The position numbers were made by a program, and so were the translations under genes. 5,026 nt of DNA, from assembly GCA_004211235.1 (NCBI GenBank), contig SEEY01000461.1, positions 1 through 5,026 on the forward strand, read 5' to 3'. Positions within the stretch are counted from its first letter, which is position 1; the number at the start of each line of letters is the position of its first letter. Origin of the DNA: Rubrivivax sp. GTDB taxonomy: Bacteria; Pseudomonadota; Gammaproteobacteria; Burkholderiales; Burkholderiaceae. The notes under the pieces are model-generated. The model ran no database searches. It was not told the origin of the DNA and worked only from the letters and a program-made list of their open reading frames with translations. Of this stretch, positions 1 through 5,026 are shown piece by piece.

Positions 1-421
1 CCGAGCCATGGTCGCGCAGGTAGTTCGTGGCCGAGCGCCAGGCGCCGACGATGCACCAGACGTCCAGCGCCATCAGCATCGGAAAGCCGATCAGCACGGC
101 GATGGCACTGAGCTGCAGCGAGTCGCCCTTCGCCCCGATCCAGCCCATCAGGCCAGTCAGCAGGAAGGCCAGCGGCGTGGCGACCAGGAAGTTGTTGACC
201 CAGTAGCTGCGCACGAGGCCCTGCTCGCCGTGCCAGTGGCTGGTGATATAGCCCGGTCGGCGCTCCCGCGGCGGCAGTGGCACTGCACGGCGCACGGGCG
301 CCGTGCGCGGCCGGTGCGAGGCCTGCTGCCAGGCCGCCGGGGGCGGCTGCGGCGGACGAGGTGCGTTGTGATCCTGCTGCGTCGGATCGAGATAGGGGCG
401 TGGCGGGCTGGCGTCGGTCAT
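1..421 (-). CDS. Unrecognised membrane protein with proline-rich N-terminus (3' end beyond window)
   Basis: Reading the minus strand from the ATG at 419-421 gives 140 codons without a stop, running off the left edge, so the C-terminus is missing. Residues 1-56 are rich in Pro, Arg and Gln and look disordered and cytoplasmic. A conserved-looking block follows around residues 57-77 (GYITSHWHGEQG, then SYWVNN). Two hydrophobic stretches near residues 78-96 and 104-127 look like membrane helices. A tail with WRSATNYLRDHG comes after. The frame has an upstream in-frame stop near 480 and no other ATG, so this start is the only good one, although no clear Shine-Dalgarno precedes it. It is transcribed divergently from the antiporter gene. 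I do not recognise a named family. The SYWVNN-then-helix pattern resembles small uncharacterised proteobacterial inner-membrane proteins, but no function is assigned. Codon-level conservation of hydrophobic helices makes it much more believable than the overlapping plus-strand frame. Confidence 0.72.
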   Translation of the reverse strand, partial: MTDASPPRPYLDPTQQDHNAPRPPQPPPAAWQQASHRPRTAPVRRAVPLPPRERRPGYITSHWHGEQGLVRSYWVNNFLVATPLAFLLTGLMGWIGAKGDSLQLSAIAVLIGFPMLMALDVWCIVGAWRSATNYLRDHGS

Positions 422-655
422 GTCGGCAAGGCAGGGTCGTCGCGAGCTTACTGATGAAACCGGATGTGACGAAGGTTGCTATTCACGGCGCGCGGGGCAG
501 GGCGACTTGCCGCCAGGGTCGCGCCAGTGCCGCTTCACGGCGTGGCGGCCCGGCCGCCGAATGTCGCTCGTTAAACTGGAGTCGGGTGCTGGGCCGATGC
601 GCGGAACAGCAGGTTCTTCGCGCTGGTCGGGCCGCCACGCGGCTTCGACACGCCC
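422..655. other. Divergent intergenic region, membrane protein / antiporter
   Basis: These 234 bases separate two divergently read genes and should hold promoters for both, but I see no convincing -35/-10 pair on either strand. Visible minor structure is a GC-only palindrome at 544-558 (7-base arms about one base), a small GCCG/CGGC stem at 529-541, and a 9-base direct repeat TTCACGGCG at 482-490 and 534-542. The palindrome has no T-run and is not called a terminator. Frames open across this stretch are short and without ribosome binding sites. Confidence 0.4.
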
Positions 656-1921
656 ATGAATCCGACCTTCGATCCGGCCGTCCAGTACGTCGCACTGGCC
701 ATCTTTGCCCTGGCGCTCGGCCACACGTTCGCTGCCAAGCAATTCGAGCGTCTCTCCCATCGCTTCCCCCGGCACGCGGGGCTGTTCCACCTGCTCGGCG
801 AAGTCGAGGTGGTCTTCGGCTTCTGGGCCATCGTCCTGATCCTGACCATGGCCCTCATGCGCGGTGGCCCGCAGGCGCTCGCCTATGCGGAGTCGCGCAA
901 CTACACCGAGCCGTTGTTCGTCTTCGTCGTGATGGTTGTCGCGGCGTCTCGACCGGTGCTGCGAACGGTGGTCTGGGCGGTGGATGGCCTGGCGCGGCTG
1001 GTTCCCCTGCCGACGCGCATGGCCAGCGCCTGGCTGGGCATGGCCGGAGTGCCGCTGCTCGGCTCGTTCATCACCGAGCCGGCCGCGATGACCATTGCCG
1101 CACTGATGCTCGCGCCGCAGGTGTTCCGGCGCGAGGTACCCGAGCGGCTCAAGTACCTGGCGCTGGGCGTGTTGTTCGTCAATGTCTCTATCGGCGGCAC
1201 GCTCACTTCCTTCGCCGCGCCGCCGGTGCTGATGGTCGCGTCGACCTGGCAATGGGACAGCGCCTTCATGTTGTCGCATTTCGGCTGGAAGGCGGCCCTG
1301 GCGGTCGTGGCCAATGCCACCGTCGCGACGTTGATGTTGAGCAAGCACCTGCGTGCGGAGGCGATGGACCCTGAGGCGCCGCAGGCGCCGGTGCCGCTGC
1401 CCGTGGTGCTGGTGCACCTGATGCTGCTGGCCGGCGTCGTGCTGCTGGCCCACCATCCAGTCGCCTTCATGGGCCTGTTCCTGATGTTCCTCGGCTTCAC
1501 ACAGGCCTATGAGCGACACCAGAGCCCGCTGATCCTCAAGGAAGCCCTCCTCGTGGCCTTCTTCCTGGCCGGCCTCGTGGTGCTTGGCGGCATGCAGGCC
1601 TGGTGGCTCCAACCCATCGTCTCCAGCCTGGAGCCTCTGGCGCTGTTCTTCGGCGCGCTCGGATTGACGGCCGTCACGGACAACGCGGCGCTGACCTACC
1701 TCGGCTCCCTCATCACCAGCATCTCGGTCGATGCCAAGTACATGCTGGTGGCCGGGGCCGTCGCCGGAGGCGGTTTGACGGTGATCGCCAACGCGCCGAA
1801 CCCGGCCGGCGCCGCCCTGCTCAAGCGCGGCTTCGAGGACGAATCCATTGGCGCCGGTGGCCTGTTCCTGGGCGCGCTCGGCCCCACCGCGCTGGCCGCG
1901 GCGGCCTTCCTGCTGCTCTGA
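656..1921 (+). CDS. Putative Na+/H+ antiporter (PF07399-type integral membrane protein)
   Basis: The gene encodes a 421-residue, strongly hydrophobic inner-membrane protein with about 10-12 predicted helices. By family it would exchange Na+ for H+ across the cytoplasmic membrane, but this family is assigned by similarity and transport is inferred. Recognisable conserved blocks are LFHLLGEVEVVFGFWA (43-58), ESRNYTEPLFVFV (79-91), SFITEPAAMT (137-146), NVSIGGTLTSFAAPP (176-190), TDNAALTYLG (341-350) and IANAPNPAG (377-385). The first and second halves each carry a polar, Gly/Pro/Asn-rich segment, which fits the duplicated inverted-repeat architecture of the ion-transporter superfamily. A loop rich in Pro and Ala (234-248) separates the halves. 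The length is normal for the family and the protein looks intact. The start is the only ATG after an in-frame stop at 572-574. No clear Shine-Dalgarno precedes it. It appears monocistronic, with a convergent gene downstream. Confidence 0.88.
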   Translation: MNPTFDPAVQYVALAIFALALGHTFAAKQFERLSHRFPRHAGLFHLLGEVEVVFGFWAIVLILTMALMRGGPQALAYAESRNYTEPLFVFVVMVVAASRPVLRTVVWAVDGLARLVPLPTRMASAWLGMAGVPLLGSFITEPAAMTIAALMLAPQVFRREVPERLKYLALGVLFVNVSIGGTLTSFAAPPVLMVASTWQWDSAFMLSHFGWKAALAVVANATVATLMLSKHLRAEAMDPEAPQAPVPLPVVLVHLMLLAGVVLLAHHPVAFMGLFLMFLGFTQAYERHQSPLILKEALLVAFFLAGLVVLGGMQAWWLQPIVSSLEPLALFFGALGLTAVTDNAALTYLGSLITSISVDAKYMLVAGAVAGGGLTVIANAPNPAGAALLKRGFEDESIGAGGLFLGALGPTALAAAAFLLL

Positions 1922-1927
1922 TCTGCC

Positions 1928-1954
1928 GAGCCAGCCGGTGAAGCAGGCTGGCTC
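1928..1954. terminator. Perfect 9-bp stem-loop between convergent genes
   Basis: The arms GAGCCAGCC (1928-1936) and GGCTGGCTC (1946-1954) are exact reverse complements around a 9-base loop. The stem sits 6 bases after the antiporter stop and 5 bases before the end of the minus-strand phosphatase/haloperoxidase gene, where a bidirectional terminator would be expected. Neither side has a T-run, so it is not a textbook intrinsic terminator. It may instead protect 3' ends or assist Rho-dependent termination. Confidence 0.45.
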
Positions 1955-1959
1955 TGGCG

Positions 1960-3198
1960 TCACAGGGGCCGCAACTGACGCTCGACCACGTCCTCGGCCA
2001 CACGTCGCCCCAACTGCACGCCCACCTCGCCCGAGCGACGGTAGTGCATGCCGCCGTAGACGCGGGCATTGACGACTTCGGCAACGTAGTCCGTCAGGCG
2101 GCTGTAGTGACGCACGGCCCCCGGGGCCGTGCTGCTCGTCAAGTTCACGGTGGCGATGTTGTTGCCGACGAGCAGCTCCAGCACCCGGGCCGCACTGCCC
2201 TGCAGGGCGCAGTGGGCGCACGGGTATTCGGGGTGCATGGGCGTCGGCAGGAACGGCTCCCACGCAGGGTCTCGGGTTGTTGCGTCGTTGCCGTCCCGGT
2301 CGCCATTGCGGATGGCGGTCACCGGGCGCCAGAACCCGAAGGCGTACTTGGCATCGAAGACCGCCACCGCCGTGTCTGCGGTGGCCATGGAGACGAGCGC
2401 GAGCAACCGGGCGTGGTCCAGCGGGTCGAGCCGCCCGGCGGCCGCCACTTGTTGGGCGAGCGGGCTGTATGTCGCCGGGCCGACGATTTCCCAGAAGCTG
2501 GCGATCTGGGTCTGCTCGGCGTTGCGCTGGGAATCCCTCTTGGCGCCGAGGCGACGCACTTCTTCGTAATCCCGCGCCCAAGCGTCGCTGGTCAGGGCGT
2601 AGGGCGGGTCAGGACGGAACCGGGATGCTTCGGTGATCGCGAACGGCCTGACAAATCCCCACTGAGAGGCGGCGGGCAGGGCGGTCGGCACATAGCTGCC
2701 CGGCGTCGTGGCAGGGCGATAGTCCTCCTGGCGGTCACTGCCGTCGTCCCGGCGATTTGCCAGCAGGGCGGCGGCCACGCCGGCACCCAGCGCGTCACCT
2801 TCGCGCCGTGCGGCGTCATCAGGCTCGCCGGCGAGTGCAGCCTGCATCGCCTGCCCGAGTGTCGGCGCCTGAGAAGGGCATAAATTGACCAGGACGTCAT
2901 GCGCCGCCCTGGCGACCGCCACCCGTGCCGACGCCTGAGGCGACTCACGCACATGCGCCAGGTAGGCGCGGTAGCGCGGTGTGATCGCGTTGAGGGCCTC
3001 GAACATCGCCAAGTCCACGATGGTCGCGGTGCGCCCTTGGGCCACCGGCGATTGATGCGCCGCGTACACCGCGGTGATCGCACGGTCATGCCAGTCATCG
3101 ACGACGTCGGCTCGCGCTCGCGTCGCGAATGCGGTGAGGGCCAGGGCCAGCCACCAAGCGGCTCGAAGCCAGCCGGGGCGAACAGAGTGTCGGAACAT
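1960..3198 (-). CDS. Exported PAP2/vanadium-dependent haloperoxidase-like protein
   Basis: A 412-residue protein of the PAP2/vanadium-haloperoxidase superfamily, whose members bind vanadate or phosphate in a helical bundle and either oxidise halide with H2O2 or hydrolyse phosphate esters. Residues 1-30 form a signal peptide: basic start, hydrophobic WWLALALTAFA, then an ARA cleavage site. The protein should therefore be periplasmic or secreted. The KX6RP motif is KYAFGFWRP (Lys284, Arg291). The PSGH position reads PCAH (326-329, general acid-base His329). The last motif is RVYGGMH (Arg379, vanadate/phosphate-ligand candidate His385). Ser and Gly of PSGH are Cys and Ala here, SR is AR, and the Asp of HX3D is Ser. 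An in-frame ATG at 3225 would add nine residues. I prefer 3198 because it gives a compact signal peptide and has a weak GAG upstream. It lies 89 bases after the halogenase gene on the same strand, suggesting one operon. Haloperoxidase versus phosphatase activity cannot be decided from sequence. Confidence 0.87.
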   Translation of the reverse strand: MFRHSVRPGWLRAAWWLALALTAFATRARADVVDDWHDRAITAVYAAHQSPVAQGRTATIVDLAMFEALNAITPRYRAYLAHVRESPQASARVAVARAAHDVLVNLCPSQAPTLGQAMQAALAGEPDDAARREGDALGAGVAAALLANRRDDGSDRQEDYRPATTPGSYVPTALPAASQWGFVRPFAITEASRFRPDPPYALTSDAWARDYEEVRRLGAKRDSQRNAEQTQIASFWEIVGPATYSPLAQQVAAAGRLDPLDHARLLALVSMATADTAVAVFDAKYAFGFWRPVTAIRNGDRDGNDATTRDPAWEPFLPTPMHPEYPCAHCALQGSAARVLELLVGNNIATVNLTSSTAPGAVRHYSRLTDYVAEVVNARVYGGMHYRRSGEVGVQLGRRVAEDVVERQLRPL

Positions 3199-3287
3199 GG
3201 TGGGCGTCTCATTGGGTTGTCCCATGCTCAGCTGTACGAGATCCGGCTCGTCAGGCGGACATCCGCTTCACGGCGCTCCCGAATGAA
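3199..3287 (-). other. Spacer between halogenase and haloperoxidase-like genes
   Basis: The 89-base gap on the transcribed minus strand has no strong hairpin plus T-run and no obvious promoter, so read-through from the halogenase gene is likely. The only symmetry is a 5-base inverted repeat (GCGGA/TCCGC, 3255-3266) with a two-base centre, too tight to fold as it stands. If translation instead starts at the ATG at 3225, the spacer shrinks to 62 bases. Confidence 0.35.
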
Positions 3288-4676
3288 TCAAGCTCTCGGC
3301 GTCTGGCCGATGCGGTCCAGGAAATCCTGGTGCGAGGGCATGGATGACACCGTGCGCGCGATGGAGCGGTGCACGTGGTGCATGTGGCGGCGGATCGTCT
3401 GCGGGTCCACCAGATCGATGTAGGGGTCGTACCGCTCGGGATGGACGCCCAGGCCCATCAGGATGGACGCCCACGACGGCTCGGTGAAGCCCTCCGGTTC
3501 GATCACGGCGACACGGCCGGTCTTGCGGAACAGGGCGATCTGGTGCGCCAGATCATCGGGAATCGGCATGTCCGCGCAGTAGCGCCAGAACTCGCTGTCG
3601 CGCCGCTCGCCGAGCTTGTAGTGCAGGATGATGAAGTCCCGGACGGACTCGTACCGGTACGCCATCTGCCGGTTGAACTCGTCGGCCAGCGCGGGCTGGA
3701 ATGACAGGTCGGGCAGCATGGCCGTGAGGCGGCTGACACCGTCCATGATGAGATGCAGGCTGGTGGATTCCAGCGGCTCCAGGAATCCCGAGGACAAGCC
3801 GATGGCCACCACGTTTTTCATCCAGGCCTGCCTGCGCCTGCCGGTGACGAAACGCTGCCGGCGCGGCTCGTCAAGGGTGTAGGGCGTCATCGCGCCGGCG
3901 CGTTCGCATGGCACGGACATCGCCCGATCGCAGGGCAGCCAGCGGCTCCAATCCTCGTAGGGCGACTTCATGGCGCCGTCGATCAGCAGCGCGCGGAAGC
4001 CCGAGCAGTCGATGAAGAGGTCACCTTCGATCCGGGAGCCGTTGCTCATGTGCAGCGCAGCCACGAAGCCGTCGTCTGGCCGCGTCTCGACGCGGGTGAT
4101 GGTGCCCTCAACACGCCTGGCGCCGCGCTGGAGGGCGTAGTCCCGCAGGTAGGCGCCGTACAGCGACGCGTCGAAATGGAAGGCGTAATCGAAGGCATTC
4201 GCTGCGGACGGCTCACCTGGCGTGGGCGGCACGAAGCGCATGTGCCGGGCCATCACCGTCGCGGTCGACCACTCCTCGTAGGAAGGCAGGTTGTCTCCCG
4301 CTGCCTGCAGGCGCAGCCAGTAGGCCCACAGCGGCCGGTTGTGAATCGCGGGCCCGAATCCGCCGAACCCATGGAAGAAGCGATTGCCGATGCGGCCCCA
4401 ATCCTGGAACTCGATGCCGAGCTTGAAGGTGGCGCGCGTGTTGCGGACGAAGTCCGCTTCGTCGATGCCCAGCAGCTGGTTGTAGAAGCGAATGGTTGGG
4501 AGCGTTGCCTCGCCGACGCCGACCGTCCCGATCTCGGCCGACTCGATCAGGGTCACTTCGCAGTGCTGGTCAGGCTCGTCTGGCCGGCACAGCATCCGGG
4601 CGAGGGGCGCGGCGGTGATCCAGCCGGCGCTGCCGCCGCCCACGATGACGATCCGCCGAAGGGCACGGTTTTTCAC
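3288..4676 (-). CDS. Flavin-dependent tryptophan halogenase family protein, internally shortened
   Basis: A 462-residue cytoplasmic FAD-dependent halogenase homologue. The family uses FADH2, O2 and halide to make HOCl/HOBr, which a lysine relays to an aromatic substrate. The FAD loop VGGGSAGW is at 12-19, followed by GVGEATLPTIR (53-63). The catalytic lysine is Lys85 in ATFKLGIEFQDW. Further family blocks are FDYAFHFDASLY (162-173), DLFIDCSGFR (219-228), WLPCDRAMSVPCE (246-258), SSGFLEPLEST (295-305, with Glu303 and Ser304) and FWRYC (363-367). The signature WxWxIP is absent: TPYT (264-267) runs straight into LDEPRRQRF, which normally lies about 50 residues later. The whole protein is 462 residues against about 500-540 for the family. 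The start is GTG at 4674-4676, six bases after GGAG. An upstream TTG at 4688 would overlap that ribosome binding site. It is divergent from the gene at 4981 and upstream of the haloperoxidase-like gene. Substrate is unknown and activity is doubtful because of the gap. Confidence 0.86.
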   Translation of the reverse strand: MKNRALRRIVIVGGGSAGWITAAPLARMLCRPDEPDQHCEVTLIESAEIGTVGVGEATLPTIRFYNQLLGIDEADFVRNTRATFKLGIEFQDWGRIGNRFFHGFGGFGPAIHNRPLWAYWLRLQAAGDNLPSYEEWSTATVMARHMRFVPPTPGEPSAANAFDYAFHFDASLYGAYLRDYALQRGARRVEGTITRVETRPDDGFVAALHMSNGSRIEGDLFIDCSGFRALLIDGAMKSPYEDWSRWLPCDRAMSVPCERAGAMTPYTLDEPRRQRFVTGRRRQAWMKNVVAIGLSSGFLEPLESTSLHLIMDGVSRLTAMLPDLSFQPALADEFNRQMAYRYESVRDFIILHYKLGERRDSEFWRYCADMPIPDDLAHQIALFRKTGRVAVIEPEGFTEPSWASILMGLGVHPERYDPYIDLVDPQTIRRHMHHVHRSIARTVSSMPSHQDFLDRIGQTPRA

Positions 4677-4682
4677 GGCAGT

Positions 4683-4686
4683 CTCC
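4683..4686 (-). promoter_or_regulatory. Ribosome binding site deciding the halogenase GTG start
   Basis: On the minus strand GGAG is followed by six bases and then GTG (4674-4676). This spacing is ideal and places translation at GTG rather than at the TTG at 4686-4688, whose last base would lie inside the GGAG. Confidence 0.7.
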
Positions 4687-4731
4687 AAAAGAACACGTTT
4701 GGTCAGTCCGCGAGTTTGCCCTATGTCTATT

Positions 4732-4742
4732 TGGTCTTACCA
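4732..4742. promoter_or_regulatory. Possible GntR/FadR-type operator
   Basis: TGGTCTTACCA is symmetric (TGGT, three bases, ACCA) and fits the TNGTNNNACNA pattern described for FadR-subfamily GntR repressors. It lies 56 bases upstream of the halogenase GTG in the AT-rich part of the divergent region, a suitable place for promoter control. A short consensus match like this can occur by chance, and no regulator gene is in the window. Confidence 0.25.
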
Positions 4743-4765
4743 GTTGTACGCTCGTCTCATCGCAA

Positions 4766-4782
4766 TCGGAAGGCGCTTCCGA
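4766..4782. promoter_or_regulatory. 17-base palindrome, possible operator
   Basis: TCGGAAG (4766-4772) and CTTCCGA (4776-4782) are exact reverse complements around GCG. The element sits between the two divergent starts with its centre 37 bases from the centre of the TGGT/ACCA element. No T-run follows, so a protein-binding site is more plausible than a terminator. The binding regulator, if any, is unknown. Confidence 0.28.
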
Positions 4783-4968
4783 CCGGCCATGGGGTCGGCG
4801 GTCCACTCGGTATAGCTTGAACATCAATCCCGAGACCCGTTGCAACCCGGTGATTCAGCGCCGAATGTATCGGAAACAGGCCGCGAATGGCGAGACTGCG
4901 AGCAGAACTCGTCGCGCAGGTCCGCGGCGCAGTGGCGCGAAGTTGAGCGCTCTCAGTCAATCAAGAAC

Positions 4969-4973
4969 AGGAG
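4969..4973 (+). promoter_or_regulatory. Ribosome binding site of the gene starting at 4981
   Basis: AGGAG followed by seven bases and GTG (4981-4983) is a near-consensus translation start. It is the main support for the truncated gene at the right edge. Confidence 0.65.
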
Positions 4974-4980
4974 ACAGAAC

Positions 4981-5026
4981 GTGACGAAAAAGTTGGTTCC
5001 GCACGCCCGGAAGTTGACCCTTATCG
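4981..5026 (+). CDS. 5' end of a truncated gene, possibly a TonB-dependent receptor
   Basis: GTG at 4981 opens a frame of 15 complete codons to the window edge, MTKKLVPHARKLTLI. The basic start (Lys3, Lys4, Arg10, Lys11) turning hydrophobic at the end resembles the n-region of a signal peptide, and the AGGAG seven bases upstream is a strong initiation signal. It is divergent from the halogenase gene. In Xanthomonadales and Caulobacterales, halogenase-family genes often lie beside TonB-dependent receptor genes, so an outer-membrane receptor is a reasonable guess. Nothing in the visible 15 residues proves it. A different exported protein would look the same here. Confidence 0.6.
   Translation, partial: MTKKLVPHARKLTLI

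Larger units (their letters stand above)
4677..4980. other. Divergent regulatory region upstream of halogenase
   Basis: These 304 bases separate the halogenase start (minus) from the gene at 4981 (plus). No credible gene is visible: short frames here lack ribosome binding sites and recognisable composition. The stretch at 4719-4747 is clearly more AT-rich than its surroundings and is the likely promoter area for the halogenase. On the plus strand TATAGC at 4811-4816 could be a -10 element, but no matching -35 is seen. Two symmetric elements are listed separately. A further 6-base inverted repeat CCGACC/GGTCGG (4779-4784 and 4793-4798) overlaps the second of them. Confidence 0.5.

Noticed and set aside
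544..558. GC palindrome as a terminator or attenuator upstream of the antiporter
   Set aside because: The arms are separated by a single base and no T-run follows. Such all-GC symmetry is common in high-GC DNA.
277..1374. 365-codon plus-strand frame overlapping the antiporter
   Set aside because: Arg/Ala/Gly-rich translation in a different frame from the recognisable antiporter, no ribosome binding site, and it runs over the minus-strand membrane protein.
479..2581. 700-codon open frame on the minus strand
   Set aside because: It lies antisense to the antiporter and crosses into the haloperoxidase-like gene in another frame. The product is dominated by His, Gln, Arg and Gly without any fold-like pattern, typical of a shadow in GC-rich DNA. 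The antiporter has family motifs and membrane helices.
2044..2883. 279-codon plus-strand frame antisense to the haloperoxidase-like gene
   Set aside because: No domain or start signal. The opposite strand carries the signal peptide and PAP2 motifs.
3857..3902. 9-base direct repeat GCCGGCGCG at 3857-3865 and 3894-3902 flanking the halogenase junction
   Set aside because: Considered as a scar of the deletion, but the copies encode different residues, are 37 bases apart and are made only of G and C, so chance in this genome explains them.
3753..4820. 355-codon plus-strand frame antisense to the halogenase
   Set aside because: The halogenase on the other strand has clear FAD, Lys and PLEST motifs. 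This frame has no recognisable domain and extends from the gene into the regulatory region.
4757..4960. Small minus-strand frame in the divergent intergenic region
   Set aside because: It begins at TTG without a ribosome binding site, has no recognisable composition, and overlaps the region expected to hold promoters.
1..5026. CRISPR arrays, tRNA/rRNA genes, insertion sequences
   Set aside because: No regularly spaced repeats, cloverleaf-like stretches, transposase motifs or terminal inverted repeats were seen on reading both strands.

Overview
The window is GC-rich, densely coded bacterial DNA from a Gram-negative organism. Gene types and protein style (proline-rich membrane protein, PF07399-like antiporter, flavin-dependent halogenase facing a probable outer-membrane receptor gene) suggest a gammaproteobacterium near Xanthomonadales/Lysobacterales. 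That placement is inference; no rRNA or marker gene is present. Because of the high GC, several very long antisense frames are open and are not genes. The longest is a 700-residue frame over 479-2581.

Layout: (1) 1-421, minus strand, is the 5' part of an unrecognised membrane protein running off the left edge. (2) 422-655 is a divergent intergenic region. (3) 656-1921, plus strand, is a complete putative Na+/H+ antiporter of the PF07399 type. (4) 1922-1959 is a short convergent gap holding a perfect 9-bp stem. (5) 1960-3198, minus strand, is an exported PAP2/vanadium-haloperoxidase-like protein. (6) 3288-4676, minus strand, is a flavin-dependent tryptophan-halogenase-family protein, upstream of and probably co-transcribed with (5). 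(7) 4677-4980 is a divergent regulatory region with two symmetric elements. (8) 4981-5026, plus strand, is the first 15 codons of a gene with a good ribosome binding site, possibly a TonB-dependent receptor.

The most interesting unit is the pair (6)+(5). A flavin halogenase-like protein and a vanadium-haloperoxidase-like protein, two unrelated families both linked to C-halogen bond formation, lie head to tail on one strand.

The halogenase is also abnormal. It keeps the FAD-binding loop, the catalytic lysine and the PLEST glutamate, but lacks about 50 residues between them. The missing stretch is where the family signature WxWxIP belongs, and the loss keeps the reading frame. It is either a remodelled halogenase relative, a decaying gene, or a sequence/assembly deletion. 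The VHPO-like protein also departs from the canonical PSGH and SRX5HX3D motifs, so neither enzyme should be assumed to halogenate from family membership alone.
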